In this document: piece by piece, positions 20,945 to 33,036 of the stretch
Layout: each line of letters starts with the position of its first letter
Position numbering within the stretch: position 1 is the stretch's first letter
Assembly: GCA_050084515.1 (NCBI GenBank)
Contig: CM114275.1
Location: 16,988,001-17,052,000 of the forward strand
Direction: 5' to 3'
DNA from: Blasia pusilla
Lineage: Eukaryota > Marchantiophyta > Marchantiopsida > Blasiales
DNA length: 64,000 bases
Notes under the pieces: generated by a model
Database searches by the model: none
The model's input: only the letters and a program-made list of their open reading frames with translations
What the model was told of the DNA's origin: nothing
Position numbers and translations under genes: made by a program

Positions 20945-21246
20945 TGTAGAAAACTGCTAAAGAAGCATAACTAGTGGAAAACGGCTCTCACACTCACACA
21001 CCACCATGGAGAACAAAATTTTGCAATGAGAGAATGAGTGGAGGCTGGTCCCCTTCTCAATTATATAGGGTATGTAGAAGCAAACCTAACCCTTACCTTA
21101 ACCGTAGTATCGAGATAGACTAATTATGATTAACTAACCCTAGTAAAGATAATCCCGCTTAATTGAGATTAAGCTTCCCTACTTCGTGTGAGTACCAAAT
21201 GTAGTAGTTCAGGTGTCTCATGAGCTTGACTTTAACTCAGTCTTCA
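20945..21246 (-). mobile_element. Ty1/copia 3' LTR
   Basis: On the minus strand this runs TGAAGACTGAG (21246) to TTTCTACA (20945), 302 bp with TG..CA ends. It aligns with the plus-strand LTR at 57486-57795. It is preceded by a polypurine tract (21247-21262) and a copia RNase H region, so it is the 3' LTR. A TATA-like CTATATAAT lies at about 21059-21068. Confidence 0.85.
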
Positions 21247-21262
21247 ATACTCCCCCTCAAGC
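21247..21262 (-). promoter_or_regulatory. Polypurine tract of copia element
   Basis: CTTGAGGGGGAGTAT-type purine run read on the minus strand directly before the LTR, where plus-strand DNA synthesis primes. The same sequence precedes the LTR at 57486. Confidence 0.8.
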
Positions 21263-21361
21263 TCATATTGATATCTCTAACGCTTGAATCGTTTCTAAAT
21301 ATCTCAAACTTATCTCTAAACAATGCCTTTGTAAAGATATCAGCAATTTGTTGATATGTAT

Positions 21362-22495
21362 CTATGCACACAAATTAATTTCTTCTGCAAGCACTTTCTC
21401 TATGAAAGAATGATGGTGCACCTCAACATGTTTTGTACAAGCATGAAACACAGGGTTATTAACAAGCGTGATGCTAATAATATTCTCTGTATATATTACA
21501 CTAGGTCCTAAGTTACTACCATCAAACTCAACAAGTAATCGATGAAGCCACACCGCCTCATATGCTCCATTGGTTACTCCTCTATATTCAGCCTCTCTTA
21601 AAGATAAAGCAACTGTAGGTTGCTTCTTTAAAGCCCAACTTATGGCTGCGCTTCCCAAAGTAAATAAATAACCAAATGTGGAATGTCGATCAAACAGCTT
21701 ATGGCCCAATCAGCATTTTTGGATCCTTGTAATTGTAAACTCAAAGAAGGTTTAAATTGAAGTCCGATTTGAACAGAGAATTTCACATACCACATAATCC
21801 TCCTCACAGCATCAAAGTGAGGTTTTCGAGATTCTTGCATAAATTGGCTCATTAGGCCAACTTCGTAGTTCAAATCTAGCCTAGTTATAGTCAGATAGAT
21901 CAAACTTCAAACCATGCGTATGTACATATTAGAATCTGCAAGCAACTCTCCTTCATCCACTCTTAGCTTCACACTTTGGTCCAATAGTGTAGAGATTGCT
22001 TTACAAGCCGTCATATCGTATTTTGAAAGTATGTGAAGAGCATATTGTCGTTGTAATAACCACGTGCTCTCTCCAACCTTGATAAACTCAACACCAAGGA
22101 AATACTTGAGTTCTTCCAAGGCCTTCATATCAAATTTTCCTGTAACTTTAGTTTCACTTATTAAACCATATCCTCACTACTCCTAGTAATCAAGAGGTCA
22201 TCAACATACAACACAATGACAACCGTATGATATTGTCCTATCAAGACATATAACGAAGAGTCATAATCACATACCCTAAAGCCCAACTCTTGTAGGACGT
22301 ATGTAATCTTGCCATACCAAGCTCTTGGAGCTTGTTTGAGCCCATATAGAGCTTTCTTCAACCTGCATACTCGAAATGGAAACTCGGGATGCTCATATCA
22401 AAGTGGTTGATTCATATATACCTCTTCATATAGATCTCCATGAAAGAAGGTATTCTTCACGTCCATGTGATGTAATCTCCACTTCTTACTTATTG
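21362..22495 (-). pseudogene. Ty1/copia reverse transcriptase and RNase H
   Basis: In minus-strand order: RLHHMDVKNTFFHGDLYEEV near 22470-22410, [31 protein letters not shown] (catalytic YVDD, about 22205), LKYFLGVEFI, GLMSQFMQESRKPHFDAVRR (about 21860), then RNase H with [20 protein letters not shown] and [13 protein letters not shown] (21600-21400). RT and RNase H make cDNA in the particle. A stop in the RT N-part (PL*YEHP) and a frame break near 21710 disable it. The 5' half is cut off by LTR K at 22512. It is the same family as the relics at 2.5 and 50.9-57.8 kb. Confidence 0.85.
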
Positions 22496-22511
22496 TAATT
22501 ACAACCACTGT

Positions 22512-22971
22512 TATCGTGCGCCTACTCCCCTTGAACATTAATCTTTGTTGTTGCGGAAGCGTGTGTTCAGTAGATCACGCTCTCAACGTTGATCTGGATC
22601 CAAACACACTTTCACGTTAGTCGGGTCTGGATCAATCACCGGTTCTAACTTGTCGAGTCCTCGACTCGGTCTCTTATCAAGCTCAACCTTCCTAGTTTTC
22701 TGGTTTACAACACATGCAAGTCTCGAAAGACTTGGGATAAACTTTCTGGTCGGTTGAGGAACCTCAAACAACGTTTCGCACCTAGCGGTTTGAACTCTTC
22801 GATGGACATCCAATGAGTTCCTAATCAAGACTCACACAAAATGAATCACGGGTCAGAATCCAAGTGTGGCTTATGAAATCCACTCCCTTGGAATAGGTTT
22901 GGGTTTCAAGTTCCAATACCAAACTCACGTTCCATCCCGTGCACTTGAGACGCCGTTTGGTGTTCAAAGTG
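22512..22971 (+). mobile_element. LTR-like repeat, family K, 5' part
   Basis: The segment matches 55635-56100 and the reverse complement of 1480-1947, starting TATCGTGCGCC (G-to-A change from TGTCGTGCGCC). It interrupts the copia RT and stops at about 22971, where unrelated TGACTC-rich sequence begins. Confidence 0.6.
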
Positions 22972-22984
22972 GCACTCGGAGGAA

Positions 22985-23200
22985 ATACCCAATTTTATGA
23001 CTCAATACCTAATGACTCAAAAGATTTTCATGACTCAAAAATCATAACAATGACTCTTCGAGTAATTATTAATCCTTTTTTTTCATATAGAGTCATTCGT
23101 TTAGTCATGGAGGGCACACTTAGTCATTGTTATCTAGTCAAGGTTTTCAAATAAGTAGGAGTTAAAAGAAATGACTCCCATTTGGATTACGTGGCATGAT
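22985..23200. repeat. TGACTC-rich segment
   Basis: The words atgactcaatac, atgactcaaaag, atgactcaaaaat and atgactcttcg recur at short intervals, followed by inverted forms (agtcat, gagtcat). Composition resembles the large array at 48.9-50.3 kb. It may be a small related repeat. Confidence 0.5.
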
Positions 23201-23996
<796 letters not shown>

Positions 23997-24009
23997 ATGT
24001 TGTAGCTTG

Positions 24010-24544
24010 CTGGATTTGACTACCGTAGAAATCTACTGAATCTATCTGGTATGACAAGTTTGGTGGGAACAATCCCTAATGAGATAGGAAACTCTAGCTG
24101 CTTGAAGAATGTGGACTTCTCAGACGGAAATTTGAAAGGCTCTATTCCTTCGTCTCTCTTTAAGTTGAAACAATTAAACCTTTTCAATCTGAGCAAGAAT
24201 AAGTTGAGTGGCACTTTGGATTTCATCTTTACAACTTCACGATTTGTCTCTCGAAAAAAATGATTTTCACGGGAATATTTTGGAGTTATTTGGTAATCTG
24301 TCAGACCTAATTTCTATGAAACCGTCGAAGAATCAATTCGATGGAGAGTTTTTGCCTTCTTCTTTTGCAGGGCTTGTAAAATTGGAGGGACTCAATCTTT
24401 CCAAGAACAAGCTTACGGGACCTAAATTAGGATTAAATTTCCACCAAATTGAGAAGGTTGATTGCTCTATAGACATTAGCACTAAATAATAACTCCCTTA
24501 TTGGACCGATTTCGGGAGAACTCTTCGATTGCCATAAGCTGACT
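24010..24544 (+). pseudogene. Leucine-rich-repeat receptor (ectodomain) relic
   Basis: Plus-strand LRRs: SLVGTIPNEIGNSSCLKNVD, NLKGSIPSSLFKLKQLNLFN, LSKNKLSGTLDF, then after a frameshift near 24235 LSLEKNDFHGNILELFGN, FAGLVKLEGLNLSKNKLTG and NNNSLIGPISGELFDCHKL. These are typical extracellular LRRs of plant receptor-like kinases or receptor-like proteins (repeats of about 24 residues, GxIP). Coding stops exactly at the TG end of an LTR at 24545, so the gene was interrupted by that insertion. No transmembrane or kinase part was found beyond the LTR. Confidence 0.8.
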
Positions 24545-25460
24545 TGTCACGTCCTTCAGGATAGATCGGTGAGATCTAGTAGAGCGTCTTCAAGAGTAGT
24601 GGAGGACAGGCCTAGGAGGTCGAGGATGACCTTCTGAGGCCCCGGGAAACCTGAGAGAGCACGTTTCCCCTTCGTTTTGGCTCATTTGGAGCCATATTAA
24701 GGAACTTACTATTTTAGGTAAGTACCATTTTGAGTATATGATCGACTTTATATTTTTGGTAAGTGGCCCTTGACCTCCTACATCAGGTCAAGAGCCAAGG
24801 AGGTGACTTGGGAGAATAAGTTACCATGGAGAGAACTTGGGAGAGGGGAGGGGTATATATCCCAAGGAGAGAGAGCTTGAGAGCTCATTCTCTCTTTGTT
24901 GAACCTCTTGGCATGAGGCGGCACAGCTATGGTCCCTTGCCTTGTGAGTGTAATCCAAGCCTCTCATAAGGAGAGTGGGTTTGGTTTGACATGAGAGAGA
25001 GTGCACACCTTTGAGAGCTATGGTGTGAGATTGTGTAGAGAGAGATTGGATCTTACTTTACAAAGAGAGAATGAGAGAGTGAGAGAGCTTCATGGGGGAG
25101 CTTGCTGATACTCGATGTTTTTGAAGGTTGGGGACTGTATTCCCCATTTGACGGCTCATGGGAGTGCTCATTGGAGCAAGGGTTGCTTGGATTGTTCTTT
25201 GCATTTGCCGATTTTTCGTATGGAAGAGTGGCGCGCGAAAGCGCTGTCCAATTTCTGATAGGGATTGAGTATGGGGGCGGGTTGCCCCATGCCAATTTTT
25301 TCCGGAGCACCATGTTGCTTGCAAATTTTCATTTTTACAAGTCTTACATTTTTCTTGGGAGGAATCAGCGCGGAAGCGCTGCCAAATTTTGTGTAGGAGA
25401 AAGAGACATTGGGCTTTACGACAGTCCCTGTCAGTTTTATTGGAATGTTTGATTTTAAAT
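24545..25460 (+). mobile_element. LTR-like repeat, family B, plus orientation
   Basis: Starts TGTCACGTCC, matches the reverse complement of the other family-B copies to about 25080, and continues with the C-type 3' part shared with 14760-15060. The 3' boundary is uncertain (about 25460). It interrupts the LRR gene. Confidence 0.6.
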
Positions 25461-26130
25461 ATGTTTTGATGTCAGCGTAGAGCGTGAAGCTCTGCACGCT
25501 GTACAATAAACAGTGCGCAATTTGGAGTTGCGAGTAAAAAGTTATGGTCAATCTTGCAAAACTGCCATTGCTAGGCGATTTTTAGGGTTAAAATGTGCAA
25601 ACCCTAAACCAGCCGCCACAACGGCGACGGCCGTCTCTATCATAGTCACCATCAACCGCCAACGGTAAACTGTCACCATCAATAGTCAACCATCACCGTC
25701 CGTTGTCCACCCTTGGTTTCCATTGTCGCCGTTACGGAGTGGAGGGTCTTCCACAACGTTCGTTGATTCTCGGACTTGCGTCGCCATCACGTACTTTGTT
25801 TTGGCCGCCACTATCATCAACTTGTGATGGCATATGACCTCATGTTATAGTGTTTGAGTTTTGATTTCATGTTGCTATATTGTGATTGGTAGCCACTCAA
25901 CGAAGATCGGGTACCGTGCCGTGACGCCTATAGCCGCAACGCGCCGCCGATTGCCGCACCGCACCCTCTCGATCGTGGAGCCGCTCCAACATTATGGAGC
26001 AGAGGGTGGGTTTATTTTTGATTGAGGAGGGTATGCCGCCGAGTGCCGTATCCCATCATTGAGGGCCGTGCCGTTCATAGCCGTTTCGTGCCGCCTGGAA
26101 CGCCGCACCGTTCCGTTGGAACCGTACCCT
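25461..26130. other. No gene seen; GC-rich CCG/GCCG patch
   Basis: Positions 25600-26110 are locally GC-rich with many gccg, ccgcc and gccgtgccg words in an AT-rich region. No protein motif was recognised in any frame. Confidence 0.45.
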
Positions 26131-26254
26131 ATGGTAAATCATAAATGGTAAATGGTAAATGGTAAATAGATCAAGCCCGTGGGACCCAAAGGATCAAAAG
26201 GCTGAAAAACACATTACAAGTTATTCATTTACTGACCTTGAAAAAGATCCTAAA
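26131..26254 (-). mobile_element. LINE 3'-end scrap
   Basis: Four TAAATGG-type tail units followed by about 90 bp of LINE 3' UTR in minus orientation, directly abutting the tail of the next LINE copy. Confidence 0.75.
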
Positions 26255-29200
26255 TGGTAAATCCTAAATCATAAATGGTAAATAGTAAATAGATCAAGCC
26301 GGTGAGACCCAAAGGCTCAAAAGGTTAAAAAAAACACTTTCTAAGTAATACTGTGACTCGGAAAAAGACACTAAAGGCCTTATCCTAGCTAATGCCTAGA
26401 GCACTTGAGCGATGAATGATGATATCCCTAATATAACAACCTAAATCATAAGGCACTAGCTATAGTAAAGAATAGAAATTCTTCACATCTATTTTATGAG
26501 CAAGTGTAATGTCTAAGTGTTTCTTATTTACATTCAATTGTAGAGTTCGATCCCCAAGAGGATCATTGTTGGATGAAAAGAGAGTATAAAGTGATGATTA
26601 TGTTGTAAAAGTGTAATTGATTATGTAATTCAAATGTAGTATTCCAGTAACATCTTCCGATCCTTTTTAGTACCTATGTTTTCTTCTTCAATTCTCTCGA
26701 GTGGAATTTCAAGTACGCTCAGGCAATTTGTTCTCTCGACATCTCGGAACCTCATAGAGACCTCAAGAATAAAGTTGGCTTCTCCTACTTTCGGAACTCA
26801 ATTCGTCGGGGCAGGTTACTCTCTGTCAAACAGATTTCATACAACTTTATATTGATTATTCCATTGATGAGAAAGGTTAGCCTGATTCACTCTTCACTCT
26901 TCACTCATGGACTCCAAAAGAATATTCGAGACATAAGCATCGCACATCGAATGAATGAATGAATGAATGCTTTACTACTCCATCAAGAATTGGAAGACTT
27001 CAAAGTATATACAAGCTCGAGAGGGTACAATTCTCTTGCTCGGACCATTCCTACAGCATAAGGACTTCATGAGCAAATGATAATGATAGCTTATGTCATG
27101 TTTCTTAAATATTCTCGAGAGTAGGGGCGTTTCTATGATCCGAAGCGTTCTTGGTGAAGTTGGTGTCTCTTCAATATCTGTAACTACCTAGATCTATGGT
27201 TCTCTTAGCTTTTCCTACGATCCCTATGAATCCGCGGTACAAAACTGTTCTAACTACTTATTTGATACAAAGGGTCGCGCCCTTTCCTAGTCTAATTGTT
27301 TAAACTATGTGTCGGTTCGAATCTCAATCATGCTGAGCTTCGCTGCGCTAAATTTCCGGAGGACGAAGTTCTCCATTCTTCTTCGTGCTTCGTGCAAGAG
27401 CAAAGTACTTCGTATATAGAGCTTCGTTGAGCTTCACTGAGCTTCGTTAAGCTTCGTTAAGCTTCGCGTTGATCCTTTATACTTCTTTACAGCTTTTGAT
27501 TCTCCTCTAAGGCAAATCCTTGATCTTCATCTCTTTGCCTTGTCTTCGGAGCTTAGTGATTCACTTATTCTTCTTCATAATAATAAATAATCATAATCAA
27601 ATCATAATATACAAGAGTCTTCGTTGAATAAAAAGATATATTCTTCAACATTACAAAATTGTGGGTATCACAGCTAGTCTAATCTCTTCCTACCTTGGAT
27701 ATGTAACAAACACATGCTCTTCATCCTCAATACTTTCTCCGTCACATAATCTAAAAATTTGTTCACTTCTATCAATGTCGAGCCATCGTCCTTCCTCAAT
27801 TCCTAGTCTATGAGACTCAGTTTTATGTCGTGCGATAATATGACGTAAGAACGTGGAGATCCCCGCAAATAGGTATCCTTGTTCACAATATACAAGCATA
27901 GGGTTAACATGAAGTTGATAAAACTCCGCTTTTGTGCCTGCGCTGCTCCAAATAATGTTGAGAAATTTCTTCTGTAGATGCTCGCGGAGTGCCCTCGGTT
28001 TCAAGTCCCAATACCGTTCCGCCACATTCCACTTTGAAGACCAAGTCACCACATCCGCAATCCACCCTATGGAACGTGTGGCTTGTACAACTTGATGAGG
28101 GAGGCGAGAAACATCAAGAGATCTCACCCTTGCGATATAAGTGATAGTCAAGTAGAGAGCTTCAACTTCTAGAGGAAGACAACCTATTTTCGCAAGAAGA
28201 ATAGCATGAGGAGTTTGGTTTCTTACACCCAATTTTTCTTGTAGAAAGATCTTTCGCACCCTCTCCATGCGCTCCCAACCTGTCTTCTTACAATTAGAGC
28301 CCCAAACTTAGATCCCATATAAGACCACAAGCATCACTAAGCTCCTAAATAAGAACTTCCTAAGATCCCACGGTACAAGATGAGCTTTTCTACACCAATC
28401 TAGAAATAAATATAGAGCTTTGTAACCAGCTTCTACTCTCTTTTGCAAGCAAAGTTCCCACCTGTAGTCATGAGAGAATCAATGCCTAGATATTTGTAAC
28501 TCTTCACTTGTTGTAATTGTAGACCTTTGTAAAAGAACGAGAACTTGGATCTATAATGACTTTAGACTTCTCCATATTAACCTCCATCTGATTCTGGGTA
28601 CAAAAACTTGCCAAAGTATCGAGGTATTTTTGTAAACTAAAGCCATCATGTGCTATTAATATGATATCATATGCATAGAATAAAGCTTTGATGACAAAGT
28701 CTCCAAGCTTGAAACCTTCACTATCACTTTTTGATATTATCTATGAAAACTCCAAATAGAGTAGGGGAGAGAGGGCAAGCTTGAATGACTCCGAAAGTAC
28801 TCAAGATCTCTTGAGTTTGTGAACCTTTGATCTTGGCATGAAGAGAATGGTACAACATGGCCACGACAGCTAGGAGATTTTATGGTACTCCAATGGCTTG
28901 CAGCCTATTCCATAATAGCTTACGAGGTATTGTATCAAAAGCTTTTTTGAAATCAATGAAACCTCAAAACAAAGCTTTCCCATTGCCCTTAGATTTCTCC
29001 CATAGAACACGTAAGGCCAGGATATGCTTGATGGTGTTGTATGTTGGTCGAAAATGAGCGTGGACTTGTGCTCGCTTTTGGAAAGACTCTGTCCATGCGC
29101 TCAACTTAATTTGACTCCACCAATTTCCCAAACAACTTGGTAAAAACACTACCCACCATGATGGTGGGTAGAAAGATCAAAGGATTTGTCGAAAGAGTTG

Positions 29201-29890
29201 AAGAGATTCTAGACCAGAAACCATGCTCTGGTTCTTTGAGAAGAGAAGTCAAGGAGTTATTGAATTGGGTTAATTGAGCAGACGTGTGCGAGTATTGAAA
29301 TCCACAACTAGAAAGACTTCACCTTTGCTTTGATATTGAGAACATCCCCAATAAGTCGATGAAACGATTGATTTTGATTGTAAGTGCACGTTGAGTAGAT
29401 AGGCATGGATAGTGGTGCAAAATAAAAAATTGCTAGATAAAAATAAGATCCCCAAACCAAACCAAGATATAGCCAATGATATTGGCTCCCGATGTCTTGA
29501 TCTTTGAGATGTATCAGAGGTAGAATCGAGACGGTATGAAAGTAGCAATACCGGCATAACCCCTTCTTGCTCGTTGCCTTCTTTTGTTCCATGTCGATCC
29601 CATCAAACTAAACCCTTGCATCTCTTCAATAGTATTTCTCTCATCTTCCCAAGTCTCCACAATATTGATAATGTTCGCCATCTCCCAAACTGGTAGAGCA
29701 CGTATATACTTAGTTGTTGAAAGACCTCGTATATTCCACATTAACACTCTCGGCTTCTTGGATTGATAGGTTGATTAGTCTCTCTTTCTATGGGTAAAAA
29801 TTGCTCGACAATCGTGTGGAAAGCAGTAAAACTTGCTTCTTGAGCCTCTTTGACCTTTGCAAGCTCCTTTCTCCTAGCTATGACTTGACG
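26255..29890 (-). mobile_element. LINE copy a (5' truncated, interrupted)
   Basis: A minus-strand LINE: ORF1 end (29890-29770), AP-type endonuclease region (29750-29280, including WNIRGLSTTKYIRALPVWEM), reverse transcriptase relic (29200-28270) and a 192-codon intact C-terminal block (28268-27690) with ERVRKIFLQEKLGVRNQTPH and a zinc-finger part LCDGESIEDEEHVFVTYP (last Cys now Tyr). A solo LTR interrupts the 3' UTR region at 26505-27672. The element ends in TTTACCA-type repeats at 26255-26290. Frameshifts and deletions in the RT disable it. Confidence 0.85.
26505..27672. mobile_element. Solo LTR, family S, copy 1
   Basis: TGTAATGT..GGTATCACA, 1168 bp, inserted in LINE copy a. The flanks are GCAAG (26500-26504) and GCTAG (27673-27677), a 5-bp target duplication with one change. 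The uninterrupted sequence gagctagtc is seen in the other LINE copies. It contains a 10-bp tandem repeat (gcttcgttga type, five units, 27421-27470) and hairpin-prone cgaagc words. There is no coding sequence. Confidence 0.8.
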
Positions 29891-31182
29891 CAAAAATCAA
29901 CGGTGTTCCTATGGTCCAAAGAGTATAAGAAGGCATTTGAGCAACAAAATTTTCTAGTAAGGAAAACTTATGTACTCAAGTTGATAGAAATGAGTGTTCA
30001 AAGTTTGGACCAACGCATCTAACTTTGCAATTAGGGGAGTGTTGAACCAAGCGGGTTGACTACTTTCTTATAATTCGGCCAAGTTGGAGAATAAGTGGCC
30101 CACTCATGAGAGGCGTCACGAATAGCTAAGTCTATGGTGTGGCGCTCACACTAGTTGGGGACCCAGAAAGGGAGTCGTGATTGCATGTCCAAAGAGGAAA
30201 GACCTTAGTATGACCTACCAAAGTTGCAACCTAGACTAGCTAGATGCAAAGACTATGAAGGGCAGGGGAACTAGCCACAAGACTAATGTTGGGTGAGATC
30301 CATATGTGGCTTCTAACTACCCTTAGGTGAGAAAGGGGCATAGCTACTCATGGGGAAAAATCCAAGGCAAGCAAGGTTTGAGATCTTGCAGCCAAGCGCC
30401 AAGTCAAGGGAGAGAAGCAAGGAACACCTAAGTTGTCAGGATGGGCGAGATGCCACGAGACTAGTCACAAAACGCAAAGGGCAGCAAGACAACCATGAGA
30501 CGTCAAATGGGGAATCAAGATGGAAACTAGCCATGAAACACGGGTTTGATCTCCAAGATGCGTTTGGGGAGCCGAGAGTTGCTTAAGCTGCAAGAGAAGC
30601 CTTTGCCAAGCCATCTTAATGGATAAGTAGTCAAACGGTGGTCAACGGGTCGCGAACCACATTTAGGTTGAGGGCCGAAATCAAGAGCCCATAGGGGGAC
30701 AATGAGGAAGTTGGGGTTCCCTTGGAGAACCCTAGAAGTTCCTATAAGGGAGGACACTCTCCCTCTCTACCCGCTCAAGCTGGACCTAGAACTAACCGTG
30801 ATGCATGTTTGGTCGTGTTTCAAGTTTAAGCTAAGGGATGTACCTTGAGGAACTAATACGCTTTGGTTTAGGCAAACGACTTGGGGAGATTGGTCAAGGC
30901 TTGGGGAAGAGGTTTCTTAGGTTGATGCTAAGCACTCGGAAAGACTCAACCTAATTATTTCTTGGTAGCTCCTCGACTACCTACAAAACGCACAACCGTT
31001 GGAAGCTTTGAGACTTAATCTAAGCCTCGGCTTGCAATTCTAAGGGTCAAGAAAGCCTCGAGATTAAGCTAGGGGAAGTAGAGAATAAACTCTACGACAA
31101 GAGGGAGATGTATGGAGTGATTCATCTCCTCAAGAAGTTGGAAAGTATATTTGTTACATAATTTGTACTCCAAGGTTTAAAA
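29891..31182. other. No gene recognised
   Basis: Low-complexity purine-leaning sequence without recognisable protein, RNA or repeat match within the window. Confidence 0.4.
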
Positions 31183-31430
31183 TGGTAAATATATCAAGCC
31201 CGTGGGACCCAAAGGATCAAAAGGCTAAAAGAAAACTTTACAAGTAATACATTGACTTGAAATAAGACCCTAAAGGCCTTCACCTAGATAAGACCTAGAA
31301 CACTTGAGCGATGAATAATAATATCTCTAATATAACTATCTAAATCATAAGGTGCTAGATGTAGTAAAGAATAGAAATTCTCCACATCTATTTTATGAGC
31401 TAGTCTAATCTCTTAATACCTTAGACATGT
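31183..31430 (-). mobile_element. LINE 3'-end fragment, head-to-head with the next LINE
   Basis: The segment matches the LINE 3' UTR (gatcaagcccgtgggaccc.. to ..tgagctagtctaatctctt) in minus orientation and ends where the 5' monomers of the plus-strand LINE begin. Confidence 0.75.
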
Positions 31431-31439
31431 GAGGAGGCG

Positions 31440-32180
31440 CCCTAGCCCTCAAAATTTCAAGCACAACCGAGATACACAAATGAAGTTGTGAGAGATTTGA
31501 ACTTCTGCTCTTCTAGATTTGAGGATTTCAGATTTGAATCTTGCGGAGGCCATATCTTTAAGGTAGAGTGTCATATGAAGCTGATATTTTGAGGCAATGT
31601 GGAATGTAAGGAGATGCCTTAGTCCTGAAAATTTCAAGCACAACCAAGGTACACAAATGAAGTTGTGAGAGATTTGAACTTCTGCTCTTCTAGATTTGAG
31701 GATTTCAAATCTGAATCTTGCGGAGGCCATATCTTTTATTTTGATTGTCATATGAAGCTAAGATTTTTCGGAAATGTGGAATGTAACAAGGCACCCTAGC
31801 TCTGAAAATATCAAGCACAAATAAGTTACACACACGGAGTTGTGAGATATTTGAGTTTCTGCTCTTCTAGATTTCAGGATTTCAGATCTAAATCTTGCGG
31901 AGGCCATTTCTTTGTGGTGGAGTGTCATATGAAGCTGAGATTTTGAAAAAACGTGAAGGTAAGGAGGTGCCCTATTCCTGAAAATTTCAAGCACAACTAA
32001 GTTGCATCCACGAAGTTGTGATTGAATTTATGCTCTTTTAGATTTGAGGATTTCAGATCTGAATCTTGCGTAGGCCATATCTTTGAGGTGGAGTGTCATA
32101 TGAAGCTGAGATTTTGAGATAACGTGGAACGTTAAGAGGTGCCCTAGTCCTGAGAATTTCAAGAACAACCAATTTCTAGA
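31440..32180 (+). repeat. LINE 5' tandem monomers, about 176 bp each
   Basis: Four units, each with the word tcttgcggaggccatatctttgaggtggagtgtcat at about 31539, 31714, 31890 and 32066 (spacing 175-176 bp). They lie immediately before ORF1, as in mouse L1 where tandem monomers carry the promoter. The promoter role here is inference. Confidence 0.85.
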
Positions 32181-32189
32181 GCATAATTT

Positions 32190-32996
32190 TTGTGGTGTGG
32201 GAGATTTGGTTATACTTTATTGGAGGTCGTGCAATATCTGGGATGTAGTGAAGTCGACTACATGATGCCTACTCAAGACAAAATCTTGAATCTAGTGCAA
32301 GTGGTCTTGCATGAATTGAAAGAGCTTCGACAAAAATTCAAGGTTCAAACTTCTCAATTAAATCTTTCATATATTCAAATCCAAGAGTTGAAGGCAACGC
32401 AAGAGGTTTTGAAGAAAATGTTGAAAGATAGTTCTAGTGTGATGCTCGATCTTTCCAAATCTGTTGCGGATGTTCAAGAGAAGGCATCATCATTAGCGAC
32501 TACTCCCAATAGTCTAGGATTGCATGAGGTTGTTGAAACTTTAGAAGTGAAAATGAAATCTTCTGTTGAACCTACAAAGGTTGCTCATATCTCTTTCTAT
32601 CAAGAGCAAGAGATAGAAAAGGAAAACCAATTTGCCCGTAGAAAGAATGTAAGAATCTCAGGTTTGCCAAAAATAGAGAGCAAAGAGGTGATGAGTGTTG
32701 TCACCAAGTTCTTGGTTGATACACTTCATGTTCATAACCCAGACTTGGCTCAAGCTTTTCGTATTGGGAAAACGGGAACACAACCTCGTGCCATTCTAGT
32801 TAAGTTTGTTGATCAAACTCAACGTGATGCTGCCATGGCTAACAAGGCCATTCTCAAAGAACGGAGGATATGGTTGGATCCTGATCTTACACCTCTACAA
32901 GTGGAAGCTAGGAGAAAGGAGCTTGCAAAGGTGAAAGAGGCTCAAGAAGCAGGTTTTATTGCTTATCTACGCGATGGTCGAGCAATTGTTACCTAG
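32190..32996 (+). CDS. LINE ORF1 protein (coiled coil plus RRM-like), 268 aa
   Basis: An uninterrupted frame. Residues about 30-130 are heptad-rich, with LVQVVLHELKELRQKF and IQELKATQEVLKKMLKDSS, predicting a coiled coil for trimerisation. Residues about 150-225 resemble the L1-type ORF1 RRM: RRKNVRISGLPKIESKEV, VTKFLVDTLHV, PRAILVKFVDQTQRDAAM. The C-terminal part contains LDPDLTPLQVEARRKEL and GFIAYLRDGRAIV. It should be an RNA-binding chaperone of the LINE RNP. It stops at a TAG where copy c (44866-45696) has CAG and continues 8 codons (QRKRELST), so copy b is slightly C-truncated. No CCHC knuckle is present, unlike most plant L1 ORF1 proteins I know of. Confidence 0.75.
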   Translation: MWCGRFGYTLLEVVQYLGCSEVDYMMPTQDKILNLVQVVLHELKELRQKFKVQTSQLNLSYIQIQELKATQEVLKKMLKDSSSVMLDLSKSVADVQEKASSLATTPNSLGLHEVVETLEVKMKSSVEPTKVAHISFYQEQEIEKENQFARRKNVRISGLPKIESKEVMSVVTKFLVDTLHVHNPDLAQAFRIGKTGTQPRAILVKFVDQTQRDAAMANKAILKERRIWLDPDLTPLQVEARRKELAKVKEAQEAGFIAYLRDGRAIVT

Positions 32997-33036
32997 AGAA
33001 AAAGAGAGTTATCAATCTAGCAATCCAAGAAGCTAA

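Noticed and set aside
20259-20974. Plus-strand frames of up to 95 codons
   Set aside because: They overlap the protease/methyltransferase-like coding on the minus strand, which has recognisable motifs; the plus-strand frames do not.
26545-26570. B-box-like gagttcgatcccc, possible tRNA or SINE
   Set aside because: It sits inside a solo LTR with no A box or cloverleaf, and the same word recurs in the second LTR copy at the same place.
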